Under the pieces are notes generated by a model that was not told where the DNA came from, made no database searches, and saw nothing but the letters and a program-made list of their open reading frames with translations. A DNA stretch of 64,000 nt from Lachnospiraceae bacterium (GTDB lineage: Bacteria > Bacillota > Clostridia > Lachnospirales > Lachnospiraceae), in assembly GCA_019423745.1 (NCBI GenBank), contig JAHZAV010000009.1:23422-87421 (forward strand). Reading direction: 5' to 3'. The position numbers and the translations under genes were made by a program. Of this stretch, positions 17,772 through 26,879 are shown in pieces; position 1 is the stretch's first letter, and every line of letters starts with the position of its first letter.

Positions 17772-18248
17772 TCAACACATTACTATAATTCGTCTTGGTG
17801 TGGTCTGTGGCGGAATACTCATGGTCGTAATAGAATAATAAACAATTAATAACTGACCGCCCAGATTACAGGTGAATCTTTGTCCATTAGATGTTATGAT
17901 CTCTGTATTTCGTGCTACATTAAGCTTCAATGACTGATCTTCTGCTAATAAATTATCATCAAAATATCCTGCATAAATAGTTTCGTTTGCATTTTTTCTT
18001 CCGATAATTACTGCCTGATATTCCGGCGGATAGATAAGTGGAATTGCCAGATTGCTATCATAAAAGGCCGTCACCTGCATTCCAGGACGGAGCTGAACGT
18101 CCTGAATTACATAGGTAACCGGACCTACAACAAAATTTGTAATTCCATTGTTGTTCACAATTGATACCTTCCAGGAACAGCAATCCTGGGAAATAGGGGT
18201 TATGCTCTGAATGATCCCGCTTACTGGGACAAGGGTCTGTTGTGCCAT
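17772..18248 (-). CDS. conserved hypothetical protein of Clostridia
   Basis: The start at 18248 (ATG behind AAGGA) gives 158 residues. The protein has no signal peptide or membrane segment and is rich in beta-prone stretches: VSGIIQSITPISQDCC, FVVGPVTYVIQDVQLRPGMQ, IYPPEYQAVIIGRK and a C-terminal SIPPQTTPRRIIVMC. I recall similar proteins of unknown function in other Lachnospiraceae; the conserved Cys-Cys pair and the TTPRRIIVMC tail are memorable. It follows a 92-residue unknown gene by 68 bp. The all-beta OB-like look suggests a small binding protein; nothing more can be said. Confidence 0.7.
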   Translation of the reverse strand: MAQQTLVPVSGIIQSITPISQDCCSWKVSIVNNNGITNFVVGPVTYVIQDVQLRPGMQVTAFYDSNLAIPLIYPPEYQAVIIGRKNANETIYAGYFDDNLLAEDQSLKLNVARNTEIITSNGQRFTCNLGGQLLIVYYSITTMSIPPQTTPRRIIVMC

Positions 18249-18316
18249 AATAATCACATTCCTTTTTTCCTTACTATATGCATAAAAAAGGTGAAATGTG
18301 TCTGCTATAGGCAACG

Positions 18317-18595
18317 CTAAAATACTTTCTTTTCCGGAGGAAATTTAGGCGGCAGATACTGATATTCATAAAGATCCTCATAAGATTCTCTTTCTGCTTC
18401 GCTTTTCGGTTCTGACGGAATCAGCCCCGTACAATCCTGTGCGGATGCAGCGCTGCTTAAATAGTCATAGGAATCTATAATCTGTTGATTTTGTCTCTCT
18501 TCTTTCTTTTGCTGTAACTTTTCTGAATTTTTCCCGTTTATCTCCTTTCTTGGCAATTCTCCTTTTCCATTATTATTTTGTTCATACTCTATCAT
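18317..18595 (-). CDS. small acidic hypothetical protein
   Basis: A 92-residue protein preceded by the strong site GGAGGG. It is rich in Glu, Lys, Gln and Asn (NGKNSEKLQQKKEERQNQQ) and ends in YEYQYLPPKFPPEKKVF. No membrane segment, signal or known motif is visible, and it is probably disordered. It lies 68 bp before, and in the same direction as, the conserved protein at 17772-18248, so the two may be co-transcribed. I do not recognise a family. Confidence 0.6.
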   Translation of the reverse strand: MIEYEQNNNGKGELPRKEINGKNSEKLQQKKEERQNQQIIDSYDYLSSAASAQDCTGLIPSEPKSEAERESYEDLYEYQYLPPKFPPEKKVF

Positions 18596-18803
18596 ATGCC
18601 ATCCCTCCTGTTTATTAAAATGCTTTCATTATCTATCATCATTTCCTCACTGTCGGAAAATATACACCTCGCCGGATGTAATTGAAGAAGAATGCCGCTT
18701 TTCACCTTGGCCATCTTGACATATCAAAAAAAATACATGCATAATAAGATTAGAAATATGATAGTACAATTCATTTTTATTCTGATACAAGGAGAGATGC
18801 AAA

Positions 18804-19523
18804 ATGCAGATCAAAATAGATACCCATACCCACACGCTTGCCAGCGGACATGCTTATAATACGATACGTGAAATGGCGCAGACAGCATTAGAAAAGGGCT
18901 TGGAGGGACTTGCTATTACAGAGCATGCCCCGGAGATGCCTGGAAGCTGCTGTCTTTATTATTTTCAAAATCTAAGGGTGATTCCCCGTCAACGCTATGG
19001 AATTCCACTTTTATTGGGAACGGAATTAAATATAATGGATGAACACGGAAGAGTTGATCTTCCCATAAGCACAATCAAATCTCTTGATATTGCAGTAGCC
19101 AGTATCCATCCTCCATGCTATGGTGAAAATCGCGGCAAAGAATTGAATACTGCCGCTTATGTTAACGCTATGCAAAAGGACTATATCGATATCATTGGAC
19201 ATCCGGACGATGGCAGATTTCCTGTTGATTATGATCTTCTGGCAAAAACAGCTAAAGAAACCGGTACTTTACTGGAAATCAATAACTCTTCCCTAAGCCC
19301 GGGCGGATATCGCATCAACACGCAGGAAAATGCCCTGGAAATTTTAAGATATTGCAAAAAGTACGGGACTATGATTACGCTGGGAAGTGATGCTCACATT
19401 GATATAGATATTGCAAACACCAAATATTCCAGCAAAATTATAGAAATGGCCAATTTCCCAGAAGAGCTTATTGCCAACACTTCTCTAAAAAAACTTCTTC
19501 AAGTTCTGAAAAGAAATCAATAG
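18804..19523 (+). CDS. PHP-domain phosphatase (YcdX/HisK-like)
   Basis: A 239-residue metal-dependent phosphoesterase of the PHP fold. DTHTHTLASGHAYNTIREMA at the N-terminus gives the first His pair and the ITEHAPEMPGS motif the next ligands. AVASIHPPCYG, DIIGHPDDGRFPVD and TLGSDAHIDIDIA supply the rest of the trinuclear metal site. Length and the SGHAY signature match the YcdX group rather than histidinol phosphatase; no his genes are near. The ATG follows AAGGAGAG. It is divergent from the unknown genes at 17772-18595, with 208 bp between. Confidence 0.88.
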   Translation: MQIKIDTHTHTLASGHAYNTIREMAQTALEKGLEGLAITEHAPEMPGSCCLYYFQNLRVIPRQRYGIPLLLGTELNIMDEHGRVDLPISTIKSLDIAVASIHPPCYGENRGKELNTAAYVNAMQKDYIDIIGHPDDGRFPVDYDLLAKTAKETGTLLEINNSSLSPGGYRINTQENALEILRYCKKYGTMITLGSDAHIDIDIANTKYSSKIIEMANFPEELIANTSLKKLLQVLKRNQ

Positions 19524-19657
19524 TATTTTTCATGAAATCTCCTGAAAAAAGTTCACATTCGGAGATTCCACGAAATATTATGCTGCAGCTATAGACTTTA
19601 TGAATTTAGTGTGCTAAAATGTATAAGTAATGATTTCTTGTTCGGAGGAGAGATTGT

Positions 19658-19945
19658 ATGAATAAAAAAATTAGAACAGAAGCTGTTGACTATCTGTTTA
19701 GCGCTATATTAAGTTTAAAAGATAAGGAAGAATGCTACACTTTTTTTGAAGACATCTGCACCATCAATGAACTGCTTTCATTATCCCAAAGGTTTGAAGT
19801 GGCCAAAATGCTACGAGACCAGAAAACTTATCTGGAAATTGCAGAAAAGACAGGTGCATCCACTGCTACAATCAGCAGGGTAAACCGTTCATTGAATTAT
19901 GGGAATGATGGATATGACATGGTATTTTCCAGAATCAATAAATAA
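19658..19945 (+). CDS. YerC/YecD family TrpR-related protein
   Basis: A 95-residue protein with the Trp-repressor fold. LTR-like CTINELLSLSQRFEVAKML is followed by the helix-turn-helix KTYLEIAEKTGASTATISRVNRSLNYG. Length and motif match the YerC/YecD family of Firmicutes, whose regulon is unknown. The ATG follows CGGAGGAG. No trp genes are near, so classical tryptophan repression should not be assumed. It is monocistronic and ends before a clear terminator. Confidence 0.92.
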   Translation: MNKKIRTEAVDYLFSAILSLKDKEECYTFFEDICTINELLSLSQRFEVAKMLRDQKTYLEIAEKTGASTATISRVNRSLNYGNDGYDMVFSRINK

Positions 19946-19990
19946 ATTACAGCATTTGTTTTGGACAAGGCTGTTTTATAAAAAGGAAGG

Positions 19991-20017
19991 GAGTACTCCA
20001 CATTAATGGAGCACTCT
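19991..20017 (+). terminator. Rho-independent terminator after yerC-like gene
   Basis: Arms GAGTACTCCA and TGGAGCACTC (one mismatch) around cattaa are followed by five T and a second T-rich run. Confidence 0.8.
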
Positions 20018-20206
20018 TTTTCTTTTGAAAATTTATACTATTTCCTTATATTGTCTGATTTTCTCAAGTTTCCTCTTTTAAGTACATCCGACAATATATA
20101 TGAATTTTAAAGACTTTCTTATATCTTTCTGAAGCTTTTCTCCTGAAACTTGATTCCCTATTAGAAAACCGATAAAATATAAAGGAAAACACAGGAGGTG
20201 TTATCA

Positions 20207-21022
20207 ATGAAACAAAATAGATCTGAAAATCCTTCCCATAAAACATATGATGACCTTTTTGGAGATGATTTTGAAGTAGTCTATGAAGAGGACTTTCCTC
20301 CGCTTAGACCGGATGATGATTTCTCGGAAAAAGACGCACCATCTCTGAATGATGATTGGGATAACAACTATGATGATGATTGGAATGATGAATCAGACGA
20401 TGACTGGGACAATGAACTGGAAAATAAAAATAGCTCTAAAAAGAAAAATAATCCCAAAAACAAACAAAATCGGGAAGCACAAAAATCCCGGCGCCGTCCC
20501 CGTCCTAATGTAGCTTCTCCGGTTAAAAAAACTGTTCAGACAGGGGCAAAAGCTGTATCCAATATCATTCGACTGATCTGCAAAATTGCTTCCATGCTCA
20601 TACTGGCACTGATCATCTATATACTGGCTACTCACTTTTTTGAAGGCCTTATGAACTATGGAGATCCCACCACCGCAATTTCCGAGAAAAATTATGTTAT
20701 GGCAGCCTACGCCGGCTTCGCCGTATTCATATTGCTTTTTGAAATTCTCTCATTCTTATGGGCTTTAAGCGGCCCTCGAGTTTCTTCAAAAAATGGAAGG
20801 AGTTATCAGGCAGATACGGGAAGAGGGATGTCCGTCTTTATTCTTACTGGAGCCGGATCTTGTCTTGCACACATAGCTGGCGGTCTCATTCCGACTTCTC
20901 CTTTACCGCTTACAGGCCTTAAGGGAGCCGTAGAGATTTTCGGAAGTTTGTCTGCCACATTAATTCCACTATGTATTGCGGGAATTATCAGTTGCATATT
21001 AAGAAGAATTTTTTCCCGTTAA
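20207..21022 (+). CDS. membrane protein with acidic N-terminal region, unknown function
   Basis: The ATG at 20207 behind ACAGGAGGTG gives 271 residues. Residues 1-75 are strikingly acidic with repeated Asp-Asp-Trp units (DDWDNNYDDDWNDESDDDW). A Lys/Arg-rich stretch (KNKQNREAQKSRRRPRPN) follows, then four hydrophobic segments (about 125-145, 165-190, 215-235, 245-265). A charge-segregated soluble head on a four-helix anchor suggests a scaffold or regulator at the inner membrane. I do not recognise a family. It stands alone between two terminators. Confidence 0.65.
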   Translation: MKQNRSENPSHKTYDDLFGDDFEVVYEEDFPPLRPDDDFSEKDAPSLNDDWDNNYDDDWNDESDDDWDNELENKNSSKKKNNPKNKQNREAQKSRRRPRPNVASPVKKTVQTGAKAVSNIIRLICKIASMLILALIIYILATHFFEGLMNYGDPTTAISEKNYVMAAYAGFAVFILLFEILSFLWALSGPRVSSKNGRSYQADTGRGMSVFILTGAGSCLAHIAGGLIPTSPLPLTGLKGAVEIFGSLSATLIPLCIAGIISCILRRIFSR

Positions 21023-21030
21023 ATCATCAA

Positions 21031-21058
21031 AAGCACTGGCATAAAACCAGTGCTTTTT
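21031..21058 (+). terminator. Rho-independent terminator
   Basis: Arms aagcactgg and ccagtgctt with five T after the right arm. It lies between the membrane protein gene and the convergent dsdA gene. Confidence 0.85.
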
Positions 21059-21084
21059 ACAATTCTGCTTTCTATTAAATCCTT

Positions 21085-22398
21085 CTACAAATATGTATTT
21101 TTGTATTCTTCCCTTTCTTCTTCTGGAACAAGGCGCCCGCCAGTGGCCCAGGCAATATGTACTGCATCTTCCAGTTTGTCTTCAAGATTATGTTTCTTTA
21201 GATATTTTTTCGTTTCTTCATATTTCAACAATTGGATCGGTCCTTCAAACGCTGCACATGCGCTGGGTTCCAAAAAGATTCCTTCTGTATTCAAAAGTCC
21301 TCGCATATATTCATACAGCCATTTATCATCCAATGTAAATTCGCCACTAAGTAACGGTTCCATAACCTTTCCTACAAATCCGGACGGACGCCCTACTGCC
21401 AGCCCATCTGCATGTGTCATACCCGTAAGTCCGATATCCTGAACGCTAATCTGATTATGAAGCCCTGTTGCCATTCCAAGAAGCATACAAGGTGCCTGAA
21501 CAGGTTCCACAAAAAAGCAATGTACATTATCTTTCCATAACTGCTTCAATCCAAATGAAACACCGCCAGGCGCACCGCCGACACCGCATGGTATATAAAC
21601 AAACAGCGGATGCTGGTCATCTACCACTACATTCAGCTTCTCCAACTGCCTTTTTAATCTTTCGGCCGCAACTGCATATCCCATAAAGAGGTCCACGGAA
21701 TTTTCATCATCTATAAAATAGCTCTGAGGATCCATATCAGACTGTCTCCTGCCATTTTTTACTGCTTGGCTGTAATCTGATTCATATTCCATAACTGTCA
21801 CGCCATGAGATCTTAACATATCCTTCTTCCATTGCTTTGCATCTGCAGACATATGAACTACCACCTGATACCCAATGGCAGCACTGGCGATACCAATACT
21901 AAGGCCCAGATTTCCAGTAGATCCTACTTGTATCTTATATTGGGAGAAAAATTTCCGGGCCGTTGGCTCTGCCAGCTTTGCATAATCATCTCCTGGTTTT
22001 AAAATTCCTGCCTGCATCGCCAGCTCTTCCGTATGTTTTAAAACTTCATATATCCCTCCCCTGGCTTTTACCGATCCAGCAATAGCCAAATGACTATCTT
22101 GCTTTAACAAAAGCCTTCCTGGAATGGATGTATGAAATGTGTGTTCCAAGTATTCCTGCATTTCCGGAATCGGCCTTAAAGCAGATTCAATGATTCCTCC
22201 TCTTTCTGAAGTCTCTGGAAAACATTTCCTGATAAAGGGAGCAAATCTATCCAACCTATCTTTTGCATCTTTAATTTCTGCCATCCCTATCTCCTGCTTA
22301 ACTTCCGCAAAAGGACGCAGTTTAGGATTGATCCATGCTGTCTGTTTCGCCTCAGCCAATTCCTGTACAACCGGCAATTTCATATATTCATTTTCCAT
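21085..22398 (-). CDS. dsdA: D-serine ammonia-lyase (D-serine dehydratase)
   Basis: A 437-residue PLP enzyme converting D-serine to pyruvate and ammonia in the cytoplasm. The PLP lysine is Lys111 in IAGSVKARGGIYEV, the phosphate-binding loop is VGSTGNLGLSIGI, and GCGVG-like CGVGGAPGGVSFG follows. PETSERGGIIES and LKQDSHLAIAGS are diagnostic of DsdA over threonine or L-serine dehydratases. The length agrees with the E. coli enzyme. No DsdC or DsdX partner adjoins it. It probably gives the cell a detoxification or pyruvate-yielding route. Confidence 0.95.
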   Translation of the reverse strand: MENEYMKLPVVQELAEAKQTAWINPKLRPFAEVKQEIGMAEIKDAKDRLDRFAPFIRKCFPETSERGGIIESALRPIPEMQEYLEHTFHTSIPGRLLLKQDSHLAIAGSVKARGGIYEVLKHTEELAMQAGILKPGDDYAKLAEPTARKFFSQYKIQVGSTGNLGLSIGIASAAIGYQVVVHMSADAKQWKKDMLRSHGVTVMEYESDYSQAVKNGRRQSDMDPQSYFIDDENSVDLFMGYAVAAERLKRQLEKLNVVVDDQHPLFVYIPCGVGGAPGGVSFGLKQLWKDNVHCFFVEPVQAPCMLLGMATGLHNQISVQDIGLTGMTHADGLAVGRPSGFVGKVMEPLLSGEFTLDDKWLYEYMRGLLNTEGIFLEPSACAAFEGPIQLLKYEETKKYLKKHNLEDKLEDAVHIAWATGGRLVPEEEREEYKNTYL

Positions 22399-22483
22399 TC
22401 CAGTACCTCCTTTACTTTCCGTTTTTCCGACAACTCTATTCTATCATAATTCCAACGAAAAGAGAGCGATTTTTCCACAAAAT

Positions 22484-23605
22484 CTATGGATGCGAAATTT
22501 CCCAGAACCAATCTTCCAATGCATTTAAATTTTGATCGGAATGCTCAATTTCCCTGGCATACCGATAGGCCATACTAATCATATCCTCTTCTTCAGGCAC
22601 CTCACCTTTTTCCTGGTACTCTGCCAACATAAACTCTTCAATCCAGGATGTAGAAAAAGCAGTAAGAAGGACTTTGGAATACACTGCATCATCATAGACT
22701 GCTCCACAGAAATAGGTATAAATAAAAAATACCGCAATCTTTTCCATCATCCTGTCCCATTTTACGCTGCTGACATCTTTTTTCTCTCTTGCCTGTAAAA
22801 ATTCTTCATAACATGCATCATAATTCTCTTTGCCTGCTAGATATAGACTTTTGTTCACATGTTTCAGCCTTTCCTCCCAGGATTTTTCCAGATGTTCCAA
22901 CTCGATAAAAATGTTCCAGCTTTTTTGCATATTCTCAAAACGTCTGGCCTTTGCTTTCTGTACTTGATTCTTTCCTCTTCCTATGTCACATACAAATCCT
23001 TCCGTCCATTCTTCCAATGCTGCAAAATCACCTTCCTCCAGCAGCCTTTGCAGCCTTTCAGCAAAAAACAAACACTCCTCCATGCGTACAGAAAAAGGAA
23101 GTTCTCGTGTTTCCAGAATAGAAAAAAGAACCTCTCGTGCTTCTAACAGCCTTGTATAAAGAAGAAAGTCAAATTCTTCCTCAAATGCCTCTTCCTTTAA
23201 ATCTTCCCACTGAATAAAAGAACTTTTCTCCTTTTCAGTCAGCATGATTCTAGCCGCCTCCGGACAAGACAAAGAGAGGGAGTATTCCCTTACTCCCTCA
23301 AATTCCTCTATATGTCTTGGATACTCTCTACATGTGCGGCATAATGCCTGTTCCCCAGCTTCCGCCTGGAGATCGCACAGCGATTTCTCATTTAAAAAGG
23401 CACACTTCCTATCATACTGAAGAAAAGTTCCTTCCTCCCAATCAATCGAATTAAGGAGTCTGCCCCTAAGCTTTCCTTCCCAATTCAAATACTGTACAAG
23501 CGATTTTTCATCAATCGCTATCTGCCAGCCTTCACAGCAGGAAGAAGGACATTTATCTGCCAGACAGCGGAACCTGTCATAGTAAGATGGTTTCATATAC
23601 CTCAT
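22484..23605 (-). CDS. FliB-type (flagellin lysine N-methylase family) protein
   Basis: A 373-residue protein whose N-terminus (MRYMKPSYYDRFRCLADKC, then SSCCEGWQIAID) carries the Cys-rich signature of the FliB family. CAFLNEKSLCDLQ and LCRTCREYPRH follow; this eight-Cys cluster probably binds an Fe-S centre. FliB in Salmonella methylates flagellin lysines, but no flagellar genes are in the window and the family is common in non-motile Clostridia, so the substrate may be another protein. The C-terminal part is helical and poorly conserved. It follows the purine permease by 15 bp, so co-transcription with it is likely. Confidence 0.85.
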   Translation of the reverse strand: MRYMKPSYYDRFRCLADKCPSSCCEGWQIAIDEKSLVQYLNWEGKLRGRLLNSIDWEEGTFLQYDRKCAFLNEKSLCDLQAEAGEQALCRTCREYPRHIEEFEGVREYSLSLSCPEAARIMLTEKEKSSFIQWEDLKEEAFEEEFDFLLYTRLLEAREVLFSILETRELPFSVRMEECLFFAERLQRLLEEGDFAALEEWTEGFVCDIGRGKNQVQKAKARRFENMQKSWNIFIELEHLEKSWEERLKHVNKSLYLAGKENYDACYEEFLQAREKKDVSSVKWDRMMEKIAVFFIYTYFCGAVYDDAVYSKVLLTAFSTSWIEEFMLAEYQEKGEVPEEEDMISMAYRYAREIEHSDQNLNALEDWFWEISHP

Positions 23606-23620
23606 AATAAAACTATACTC

Positions 23621-25003
23621 CTACAGGAAAATATATTTCAAAATAAATAGTACCGCAAGAACATACATCAATACACTAAGTTTCTTCTCTTTAATCTTTC
23701 CGGAAAAAATATTCAGTGCCACATAAGAAATGACTCCCATAGAGATTCCTTCCGATATACTGTAGAAAAATGGCATTGCGCCAATACAGATATAGCACGG
23801 AATTGCCTCGCTCAAATCATTGAAATCAATATTAACCACATTTGTAAGCATATAAAATCCTACCACTACAAGCGCCGGAGCAGTTGCAAAGGATGGGATA
23901 GCCAGAAAGATCGGAGAAAGGAGCAAGGAAAGACCAAATAAAACAGCGGTAGTAAAAGCTGTAAGTCCTGTTCTTCCTCCTTCGGTTACACCGGAAGCAC
24001 TTTCCACAAATGTTGTAGTAGTTGAAGTTCCAAGAACCGCTCCTGCTGTTGTTGCAACTGCATCTGCCAGAAGCGCTCCTTTAATGCGGGGCAGTCTTCC
24101 ATTTTCATCCAGCATATCTGCTTTGGAAGATACACCAATTAAAGTTCCGATTGTATCAAACATATCTACAAACAGGAAAGCAAATATTACAACAAGGAAA
24201 TTTAAGGAAAAAATACCTTCAAATTCCATCTTACCAAAAATCGGAGACAGGCTTGGTACGGAAAGTCCGTTGCTGAAATCTGGAAGTAGTCCGTAAAATC
24301 CTGCTTCTGGATTTGGCACATATAGTCCTGTCATCTGGCAGATAATACCCAGAATCCATGTAATCAATATTCCCCACAAAATATTTCCTTTTACATTTTT
24401 AATAACAAGTACTGCTGTAATAATAATACCTACAATTGCAAGAATTACTGTAATTCCTACATCATGAAAGGTTGCTTCAACACCATTTGCCGCATTGTAT
24501 CCGTCCAAAGAATAGAGTTCCAGCAGCGTAGAACCTCCTACTACAATATTGGCATTTTGCAGTCCGATAAACGCAATAAAAAGACCAATTCCTACACTGA
24601 CAGCTGCTTTTAAATTCTTAGGAATTGCATTAAAAATCGCTTCCCGTACATTAGTCAGGGAAAGTACAATGAAAATAATTCCTTCAACAAAAACTGCGGT
24701 CAGAGCAAGCTGCCAGGAATATCCCATTCCCAAAACAACTGTATAAGCAAAATAAGCATTTAACCCCATGCCTGGTGCAAGCGCAAAGGGATAATTCGCA
24801 ATAAATGCCATCAATAGCGTTCCGATTAATGATGCCAGGGCTGTAGCTGTAAACACTGCACCCTGATCCATTCCAGTCTCTGCCAGAATGCTGGGATTTA
24901 CGGCAAGAATATATGCCATTGTCATAAAAGTCGTGATACCAGCAAGAATTTCTGTTTTTGCATCTGTTCCATTTTCCTGAAGCTTGAATAACTTCTCTAA
25001 CAT
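23621..25003 (-). CDS. NCS2/AzgA family purine permease (PbuG-like)
   Basis: A 460-residue permease with about 12 to 14 membrane segments. ITTFMTMAYILAVNPSIL, ALAPGMGLNAYFAYTVV, AVSVGIGLFIAFIGLQNA and GTSTTTTFVESASGVTEGGR are hallmarks of the AzgA/PbuG branch that imports hypoxanthine, guanine or adenine by proton symport. The upstream 140 bp was inspected on the minus strand for a purine riboswitch (paired TATGG...CCGTA elements) and none is visible, so control must be by other means. The ATG follows AGAGGAGG. Confidence 0.93.
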   Translation of the reverse strand: MLEKLFKLQENGTDAKTEILAGITTFMTMAYILAVNPSILAETGMDQGAVFTATALASLIGTLLMAFIANYPFALAPGMGLNAYFAYTVVLGMGYSWQLALTAVFVEGIIFIVLSLTNVREAIFNAIPKNLKAAVSVGIGLFIAFIGLQNANIVVGGSTLLELYSLDGYNAANGVEATFHDVGITVILAIVGIIITAVLVIKNVKGNILWGILITWILGIICQMTGLYVPNPEAGFYGLLPDFSNGLSVPSLSPIFGKMEFEGIFSLNFLVVIFAFLFVDMFDTIGTLIGVSSKADMLDENGRLPRIKGALLADAVATTAGAVLGTSTTTTFVESASGVTEGGRTGLTAFTTAVLFGLSLLLSPIFLAIPSFATAPALVVVGFYMLTNVVNIDFNDLSEAIPCYICIGAMPFFYSISEGISMGVISYVALNIFSGKIKEKKLSVLMYVLAVLFILKYIFL

Positions 25004-25084
25004 GTTTTTCCTCCTCTTTTTTCCTTTTTTGTTATGACATTAGTAAAACTACCTTCTGTCGAAATAGATCCCCCTTAGTGTAAC

Positions 25085-25112
25085 AAAAAGAGGCCGCAAA
25101 GTAAACGACCTC
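25085..25112 (-). terminator. Rho-independent terminator after PTS enzyme I gene
   Basis: On the minus strand arms GAGGTCG and CGGCCTC (one wobble) enclose 9 nt and are followed by five T. Confidence 0.8.
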
Positions 25113-25144
25113 ATCTGTTAAAAATAATTATCAATATTTATTAC

Positions 25145-26770
25145 TTACCGTATCTCACGGATTTTTTTTCTAAGCGGAAGCACTTTACCAGGCGCCACAG
25201 AAAGTTCATCCACTCCCATCTGAATAAACATCTCTGTCATAGATGTATCCGCCGCAAGATCCCCACATATACTGATGTGCTTTCCTTCAAGATGTACATT
25301 ATTTGTAACAATACGTATCATCTTAATAAGCGCCGGATGATAAGGATTATAATAACCGCTTAAACGTCTGTTTGTCCGGTCCATTGCCAAAGTATGCTGT
25401 GTCAGATCATTGGTACCTATGCTAAAGAAATCTACTTCTCTTGCAAGTTCCCCACTGATCATAACAGCCGCCGGTGTTTCAATCATAACTCCTACTTTGA
25501 TATTATCATCATAAGATATTTTCTCTTCTTTTAGTTCGTTTTTCACCTTTTGAAGTACCTTCTTAGCGGCTACTACTTCTTCCAGAGACGTGATCATCGG
25601 AAACATAACACCAAGATTTCCAAAAGCTGATGCTCGCAGAATCGCTCGCAGCTGTGTCTTAAACATCTCTTCCTTATCAAGAGAAATTCTTATGCCCCTG
25701 TATCCCATCATTGGATTTGCCTCTCCGGATAAATCCAGGCTTTCTGCCTGTTTATCTCCTCCCAGATCCGCTGTCCGTATGACTACTTTTTTCATTCCCA
25801 TAGCTTCCGCTGCCAGTTTGTAGGCCTGGAACTGCTGTTCCTCCGTAGGCATACGCCCTCCAGCCTCCATATAGAGAAATTCGCTTCGGAAAAGACCAAT
25901 TCCATTGGCATCGTTTCTCAATACTTTCTCTATATCTTCTCGGTTTCCGATATTGGCGCATACATCTATTTTTTGACCGCTTTGAGTAATATTTTCCTTC
26001 CCTTTTAACCGTTCCAGCGTTTCCACCTTCTGAAGATTCTGCTTTTTCTTTTCCTTCATCTTCTCCATGGTTGTCTGATCCGGTTCAATATACAGTTTCC
26101 CGTCAAAACCGTCAATAATAACCATCTTGCCTTCGTAGTCTTTTTTCAGGGCTTCACCAATTCCGATTACAGACGGGATCCCTTTTGTTCTGGCAAGTAC
26201 CGCTGTATGGGAATTAATGGACCCATACATAGTAACAAATCCCAGCACTTTAGATTTATCCAGTCTTACTGCTTCACTTGGATAGAGATCCCTGGCAGCC
26301 ATAATAAACGGCTCATCCATAATCATTCTGTCCTTGCGGCTTCTTGACAAAATTCTTAATACTCTGGCCCCAACGTCATGAATATCCGCTTCATGTCCAC
26401 GAACATAACTCTCTGCCCTGGAAGAAAAAACTTTAAGAAAATTTTCTATAGAAACTTTAACCGCATATTCTGCATTCAGTTTCTGCTCCGTAATGGTATG
26501 CAGTACCGGATTAATAAACTCCTCATCCTCTAAAACCATCTGCTGCATCTCAAAAATCATGGCATTTGCTTCGCCTAACTCACCAGCTGATTCATCATAA
26601 AGCTCCTGAAGCTCTAATGCGGCTCTTTTTCTGGCTTTCTGAAAGCGCACCAATTCTTTTTCCGCATCCTCCACATAAATTTTGCGGATCTCTCTTTCCC
26701 CCCGGTTAAAAAATACAAGGCGCCCTATGACAATTCCTTCAGACACTCTTTTTCCTGTTAAAGTAATCAT
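25145..26770 (-). CDS. ptsI: phosphoenolpyruvate-protein phosphotransferase (PTS enzyme I)
   Basis: A 541-residue cytoplasmic enzyme that takes phosphate from PEP and passes it to HPr. The phospho-histidine is His188 in GSINSHTAVLARTKGIPSVI. The PEP-binding barrel shows GIGLFRSEFLYM, GYRGIRISL, GVMIETPAAV, FFSIGTNDLTQ and ISICGDLAAD with the reactive Cys. The N-terminal HPr-binding helices are present and the length is slightly short of the usual 570. No HPr or EII gene adjoins; EIIC at 14219 is the nearest. Monocistronic with its own terminator. Confidence 0.93.
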   Translation of the reverse strand: MITLTGKRVSEGIVIGRLVFFNRGEREIRKIYVEDAEKELVRFQKARKRAALELQELYDESAGELGEANAMIFEMQQMVLEDEEFINPVLHTITEQKLNAEYAVKVSIENFLKVFSSRAESYVRGHEADIHDVGARVLRILSRSRKDRMIMDEPFIMAARDLYPSEAVRLDKSKVLGFVTMYGSINSHTAVLARTKGIPSVIGIGEALKKDYEGKMVIIDGFDGKLYIEPDQTTMEKMKEKKKQNLQKVETLERLKGKENITQSGQKIDVCANIGNREDIEKVLRNDANGIGLFRSEFLYMEAGGRMPTEEQQFQAYKLAAEAMGMKKVVIRTADLGGDKQAESLDLSGEANPMMGYRGIRISLDKEEMFKTQLRAILRASAFGNLGVMFPMITSLEEVVAAKKVLQKVKNELKEEKISYDDNIKVGVMIETPAAVMISGELAREVDFFSIGTNDLTQHTLAMDRTNRRLSGYYNPYHPALIKMIRIVTNNVHLEGKHISICGDLAADTSMTEMFIQMGVDELSVAPGKVLPLRKKIREIR

Positions 26771-26879
26771 TCCGTTCTCCCGCTTTTCTAAAGTTGTTTA
26801 TTACATTACTTTTACTTTACACGCTGGTGCTCTTCCAGTCAAGCCCTCAAACAGCTCGTCTTAAATCTTGCAAAAGAAC

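Noticed and set aside
25004..25144. Possible purine riboswitch before the purine permease gene
   Set aside because: The conserved paired elements and loop bases of the purine aptamer could not be found; only the terminator of the upstream gene is there.
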